Assembly (NCBI GenBank): GCA_947488845.1
Contig: CANLBM010000003.1
Span: forward strand, 124,001 to 188,000
DNA length: 64,000 nt
Origin: an uncultured Sphingomonadaceae bacterium
GTDB taxonomy: Bacteria; Pseudomonadota; Alphaproteobacteria; Sphingomonadales; Sphingomonadaceae
Reading direction: 5' to 3'
The translations under genes were made by a program, and so were the position numbers. Below, in pieces: positions 60,395-64,000 of this stretch; the first letter of the stretch is position 1, and each line of letters opens with the position of its first letter. Under the pieces are notes generated by a model. It was not told where the DNA came from and searched no databases. It saw only the letters and a program-made list of their open reading frames with translations.

Positions 60395-61693
60395 ATGCTT
60401 TCCGACGAAAAACCTTCCGTCTGCGTTTTGGGCCTCGGCTATATTGGATTGCCGACAGCGGCGGTCATTGCGCGTTCCGGATGCGCAGTGCTCGGCGTTG
60501 ATGTAACCGCCCACGTCGTCGACACCGTTAATAGCGGCAAGATTCATATTGAAGAAGTCGATCTGGAAGGCCTCGTCCAAGGCGTCGTCGCGCGGGGAAC
60601 ATTACGGGCGTCTCTGCACATCGAACCTGCCGACGTGTTCGTTATTGCGGTGCCGACTCCTTTTGGTGACAATCATGTACCGGACACCAGCTATGTAATG
60701 GAAGCCGCCACCAATGTTGCCGCTGCCTTGAAAGTCGGTGACACGATTATACTCGAATCCACATCTCCTGTCGGGACGACCGAAAAAATGCGGGATCTGA
60801 TTTCAAAATTGCGCCCGGACCTTAAGATACCCGGACTTACCAATGATATTCCGGACGTCGCCATCGCCTATTGTCCTGAACGGGTGTTGCCGGGAAGAAT
60901 TCTGGAAGAGCTCACCAATAATGATCGATGCATCGGCGGCATAACGCCGCGCTGTGCCCGCAAAGCATTGGGTTTCTATCGGCGTTTTGTCCGAGGTGAA
61001 TGCGTGACGACAACCGCACGCGCTGCAGAGATGACCAAGCTGGTCGAGAATAGCTATCGCGACGTCAACATTGCCTTCGCCAACGAACTTTCGATCGTGG
61101 CGGATGAAATGGAGCTGGATGTGTGGGAGGTTATTCGCCTTGCCAACCGCCATCCCCGGGTCAACATATTGAAGCCTGGTCCTGGTGTCGGCGGGCATTG
61201 CATCGCGGTCGATCCATGGTTTATCATCCACGGTGCGCCCAATCAGACCCCGCTTATCCGCATAGCCCGAGAAGTGAACGACTCAAAAATCGATCATGTG
61301 CTGGAACAAGCAGCACGCATGATCGACGAACTCCCCGGAGTGTCTGTTGCGTGCTTCGGTCTGGCATTCAAAGCCAATATTGATGATTTTCGCGAGAGCC
61401 CTGCGCTAAAAATCGCCGCTAAACTGGCGCAGCTATATGGCGGACGGATCAAGATTGTTGAACCCTATGCCAGTGAATTACCGGCAGCCTTTGACGGAAC
61501 AGAGGCGGAGTTAATAGATATTGACGCGGCTCTCGAAAATTGTCCGGTCATGATTACGCTAACCGACCATGATATATTCAAATCCATTCCCTTGGATGAA
61601 CGTACGGGGAAAGTTGTATACGACACGCGCGGCATTTGGCCGGATCAGCCCGACAATGTGCAGGCCGTCACCGGCCTGCGTCTTGCCGGCTAG
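60395..61693 (+). CDS. wecC: UDP-N-acetyl-D-mannosamine dehydrogenase
   Basis: NAD-dependent four-electron oxidation of UDP-ManNAc to UDP-ManNAcA, a building block of capsular and enterobacterial-common-antigen-type polysaccharides. The 432-residue protein has the Rossmann start VCVLGLGYIGLPTAAVIA, VFVIAVPTPF, ILESTSPVGTTEKM, AYCPERVLPGRILEEL, KLVENSYRDVNIAFANEL and GPGVGGHCIAVDPWFI, with His in place of the Cys of UDP-glucose dehydrogenase at that loop followed by C. The C-terminal domain has AFKANIDDFRESPAL. AGGAG lies 10 bases before the ATG. It forms a pair with wecB; later polysaccharide genes are not in the window. Confidence 0.95.
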   Translation: MLSDEKPSVCVLGLGYIGLPTAAVIARSGCAVLGVDVTAHVVDTVNSGKIHIEEVDLEGLVQGVVARGTLRASLHIEPADVFVIAVPTPFGDNHVPDTSYVMEAATNVAAALKVGDTIILESTSPVGTTEKMRDLISKLRPDLKIPGLTNDIPDVAIAYCPERVLPGRILEELTNNDRCIGGITPRCARKALGFYRRFVRGECVTTTARAAEMTKLVENSYRDVNIAFANELSIVADEMELDVWEVIRLANRHPRVNILKPGPGVGGHCIAVDPWFIIHGAPNQTPLIRIAREVNDSKIDHVLEQAARMIDELPGVSVACFGLAFKANIDDFRESPALKIAAKLAQLYGGRIKIVEPYASELPAAFDGTEAELIDIDAALENCPVMITLTDHDIFKSIPLDERTGKVVYDTRGIWPDQPDNVQAVTGLRLAG

Positions 61694-61917
61694 GCGTTTA
61701 TCGCTTCCAGCATCCGCTCAGGTACTGATTGGTTGACGCCGTCTCGCTTGCGGGCCGACTTTCATAGCATGGATATGGTCGCGCCGTAACAAGATGCATG
61801 ATGCTCGATATAAGGCGTCCGAAAACTTTAGGCCGTGACAGCGATAGCGAAAAGTTATAGCATTTTACATGTAGCTATCGGGCAAATGTCGTCTGAACAT
61901 TCGATCGCGGGGCAAAA

Positions 61918-63492
61918 TTGGGAGATGCAGGGAAATTTGATCCGCATGCGGTGCGTTTTCGCGCCTTTGTCAGTTACAGCCATGCCGATGCCGCGGTCGC
62001 GAAAAAGCTCCACCGGAAAATAGAGACATACCGGCTGCCGCAGCATTTGCGCGATCGCCATGCCGCCGATCCGGACAATGGCCGCATGGGGCGGATTTTC
62101 CGCGATCGCGAAGACCTGCCGGCGGCGGAGGATCTTTCAGAATCGGTGAAACAGGCGCTGGCGGGATCGGAAGTGCTGGTCGTGATCTGCTCTCCCGACG
62201 CCCGGGCCTCGATTTGGGTCGCCCGCGAAATCGAACTGTTCCGGGCGCTGCATCCGGGGCGACCCGTGCTTGCGGCGCTGGTGCGCGGCGAGCCGGAGGA
62301 GGCGTTTCCCGCGCCGCTGCTGGAGGGAGCCGAGCCGCTCGCCGCTGACCTGCGCAAGGAGGGTGATGGCTGGCGGCTGGGTTTTCTGAAGATTGTCGCC
62401 GGCATCGCCGAAGTCCCGCTCGACGCGCTGGTCCAGCGCGATGCGAGCCGCCGTATCCGCCGCGTGATGGCGGTCACGGGCGGTGCGCTGATCGCGCTGC
62501 TAGCGATGATCGGGATGACAATATTCGCAATCCAGTCGCGCAACGAAGCGCAGCATCAGCAAGCCGAAGCCGAGGGGCTGGTCGAATATATGCTGACCGA
62601 TTTGCGCACAGAGCTGAAGGGCGTCGGCCGGCTCGACGTGATGACCAAGGTCAACGAGCGCGCGATGGATTATTATGACGATCAGGCCGACCTGTCCGAT
62701 ATGCCCGCCGAAAGCCTGGAACGCCGCGCGCGGATATTGCACGCGATGGGCGAGGACGACGAGAAACGCGGTGATCTCGACAAGGCGCTGGCGAAATTCA
62801 TCGAGGCGCACCGGGTGACGGAGGCGTTGCTGGCGCGGGATCCGGATAATCCGGACCGGATTTTTGGGCATGCGCAGAGTGAGTATTGGGTTGGGTATAC
62901 AAAGTTTGAGCAGGCGAGAATCGATCTCGCTCTTCCGTATTTTTACGCCTATCGTGACTTGGCCGGCCGCTTGATAGACATTGAACCAAATGAACCTAAA
63001 TGGATAAAAGAAGTCGGCTATGCTGAGGGCAATTTATGTGCCTTGGCCTTGCAAGAACCAAGGCGACCTAAAGACGCCGTAGGATCGTGTATACGAGCCA
63101 CAGAACAGTTCGAGTTTTTACATGCGCGGTTTTCCAATGACATTCAATTGATGAGTGACCTCGCAAACCGCTACGGATGGGATGCAGATGCATTTCTAGC
63201 TAACGGCCAACTTCACAAGGCGATGGAACGACGTAAAGCTCAGATTGCGATTTTGGAAAAGGCGCTGTCGCTCGACCCCAAATCTGCAGAAATTCTGCAA
63301 AACCTAATGCTGGCGGAAATTGGATCAGGTGAAATCTTTAGAGATAATATGATGCTGGAGGCAGCCCGAAAATTTAGCAGCCGAGCAAAAAGAAACTCGA
63401 ACTCTCTTCGTTCGATCGACGCCAAGAACGAGAAATGGGGCGAGTGGGATGAAAGAATAAATAAACTTCGACTGTCACTCAAAGGAGAATGA
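61918..63492 (+). CDS. TIR-domain protein with transmembrane helix and TPR-like tail
   Basis: A 524-residue protein, starting at TTG (or GTG at 61951). The TIR domain (about 12-160) has FVSYSHADAAVAKKLHRKIE, RIFRDREDLPAAEDLSES, LVVICSPDARASIWVAREIELFRAL, with a candidate catalytic Glu at 104. Residues about 183-205 form one transmembrane helix (VMAVTGGALIALLAMIGMTI). The rest is helical repeats of TPR type (ILHAMGEDDEKRGDLDKALAKFIEAHRVTEALLA; RRKAQIAILEKALSLDPKSAEIL). Other bacteria have TIR-TM-TPR proteins of this design in defence or signalling roles. The 5' two-thirds is strongly GC-rich and the end is AT-richer, as if joined. Confidence 0.85.
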   Translation: MGDAGKFDPHAVRFRAFVSYSHADAAVAKKLHRKIETYRLPQHLRDRHAADPDNGRMGRIFRDREDLPAAEDLSESVKQALAGSEVLVVICSPDARASIWVAREIELFRALHPGRPVLAALVRGEPEEAFPAPLLEGAEPLAADLRKEGDGWRLGFLKIVAGIAEVPLDALVQRDASRRIRRVMAVTGGALIALLAMIGMTIFAIQSRNEAQHQQAEAEGLVEYMLTDLRTELKGVGRLDVMTKVNERAMDYYDDQADLSDMPAESLERRARILHAMGEDDEKRGDLDKALAKFIEAHRVTEALLARDPDNPDRIFGHAQSEYWVGYTKFEQARIDLALPYFYAYRDLAGRLIDIEPNEPKWIKEVGYAEGNLCALALQEPRRPKDAVGSCIRATEQFEFLHARFSNDIQLMSDLANRYGWDADAFLANGQLHKAMERRKAQIAILEKALSLDPKSAEILQNLMLAEIGSGEIFRDNMMLEAARKFSSRAKRNSNSLRSIDAKNEKWGEWDERINKLRLSLKGE

Positions 63493-63493
63493 A

Positions 63494-64000
63494 ATGCCAC
63501 AAGGTGGATACGCACAATATCGAATTGGTTCCGAGGCTCCGTTCAACGGCGGCGGCCATCGGGCCACGATCGAATTGGATTTCAAAACGGATTCGTCTGG
63601 AATGCTTGTTATTACATCTGCCATAACAGAGATGCTTGGTGCCGATGGTAGTGTAATAGCATCCGAGACAGACGCCCCAATAATACACGAACAGTTAGGT
63701 AGCGGTCGTTCTCATATTTCTATCAAGAAAGATACGCAAATCACAATCAAATTGGCGGCAAGTAAAAAATGGCGATTTTCAAGCTTGTATGATGCGATAA
63801 CAACGAAGGAAGAGTTAACCCAGTTTTATGGGAAACTTACCTATGACAGAGCTTCGGTGATCGAAGATAGCGGGCAATTTGCCGGCCATCAGGCTGTTAT
63901 GTTTTACGCGAAATATGACGATGTCGGTCGGATAGGTTCGTCTCATGGATTTAGTATAAATATTGACCTGTTACAGTCCGGCACGCCCGCAAGCGGCGTA
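63494..64000 (+). CDS. Unknown protein following the TIR gene, 3' end missing
   Basis: Open for 169 codons from the ATG at 63494 (MPQGGYAQYRIGSEAPFNGG) to the window edge, starting 1 base after the TIR gene stop, with AAGGAG 4-9 bases ahead. The sequence looks like a beta-rich domain (RATIELDFKTDSSGMLVITSAI) followed by YDAITTKEELTQFYGKLTYDRASV and HGFSINIDLLQSGTPASGV. No signal peptide or membrane segment. No family was recognised. Its position suggests it works with the TIR protein. AT-rich like the end of that gene. Confidence 0.7.
   Translation, partial: MPQGGYAQYRIGSEAPFNGGGHRATIELDFKTDSSGMLVITSAITEMLGADGSVIASETDAPIIHEQLGSGRSHISIKKDTQITIKLAASKKWRFSSLYDAITTKEELTQFYGKLTYDRASVIEDSGQFAGHQAVMFYAKYDDVGRIGSSHGFSINIDLLQSGTPASGV

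Noticed and set aside
61700..61917. Small gene between wecC and the TIR gene
   Set aside because: The ATG codons there open only short frames that are not in phase with the TIR gene and lack a ribosome-binding site.
48107..64000. Complete tRNA-bounded genomic island
   Set aside because: Only one tRNA end is visible; no second copy of the tRNA 3' end and no integrase gene was found, so an island is suspected but not called as a feature.
1..64000. CRISPR arrays or insertion sequences
   Set aside because: No regularly spaced direct repeats with unique spacers and no transposase-like frame were seen; the repeats present are dispersed palindromes.

Overview
The window is chromosomal DNA from an alphaproteobacterium, most likely a sphingomonad (order Sphingomonadales, Sphingorhabdus/Parasphingorhabdus-like). 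The evidence is the gene order (DUF3576-leuS-lptE-holA; lptC-lptA-lptB-rpoN; a DUF3572 gene divergent from divK), the presence of mipZ and divK, the DUF4402, DUF3576 and retropepsin-like families, and short palindromic repeats of the kind seen in sphingomonads. No plasmid, phage or insertion-sequence genes and no CRISPR array were seen.

Layout. 1-16 kb: the 5' part of a class A penicillin-binding protein, msrB, a DUF4402 protein, the operon DUF3576-leuS-lptE-holA, an outer-membrane-type protein, a ThiE-like enzyme, a YggS PLP protein, a CPA1 antiporter, and an operon pdeM-bioF-bioD-bioA. 15-24 kb: trhO and a GST, a beta-barrel protein, two tandem bilobal retropepsin-like proteases, an Lhr-type DEXH helicase carrying an in-frame palindromic repeat, and an AI-2E family permease. 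24-36 kb: an amidohydrolase, two very small paralogous membrane proteins behind a sigma-54-like promoter, phosphomannomutase, a J-like protein, mipZ, panC, a five-gene operon (DUF3572, HAD, RidA, GDPD, FemAB-like), divK, rpmG and a UPF0016 transporter. 36-48 kb: dps, a two-domain cold-shock protein, RNase D, lptC-lptA-lptB-rpoN, a GNAT, an SDR, alanine dehydrogenase and two paralogous periplasmic cyclophilins among dispersed repeats, then tRNA-Ser(GGA).

From the tRNA to the right edge (48.2-64 kb) the content looks accessory: a gamma-glutamyltransferase remnant, small secreted proteins of unknown function, a response regulator with a triple-PAS hybrid histidine kinase, a large repetitive autotransporter, wecB and wecC (UDP-ManNAcA synthesis), a TIR-TM-TPR protein and the start of an unrecognised partner gene cut by the window edge.

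How the genes connect. LptE, LptC, LptA and LptB are four parts of the LPS export bridge, encoded at two loci. rpoN follows lptB, and a good GG-N10-GC promoter about 14 kb away precedes the two microproteins, so these are candidate sigma-54 targets. In the accessory part, TATCAAA/TTTGATA-type motifs, including one exact 16-bp match, lie only upstream of the secreted-protein genes, the kinase and the autotransporter, which suggests one regulon governed by the local two-component system.
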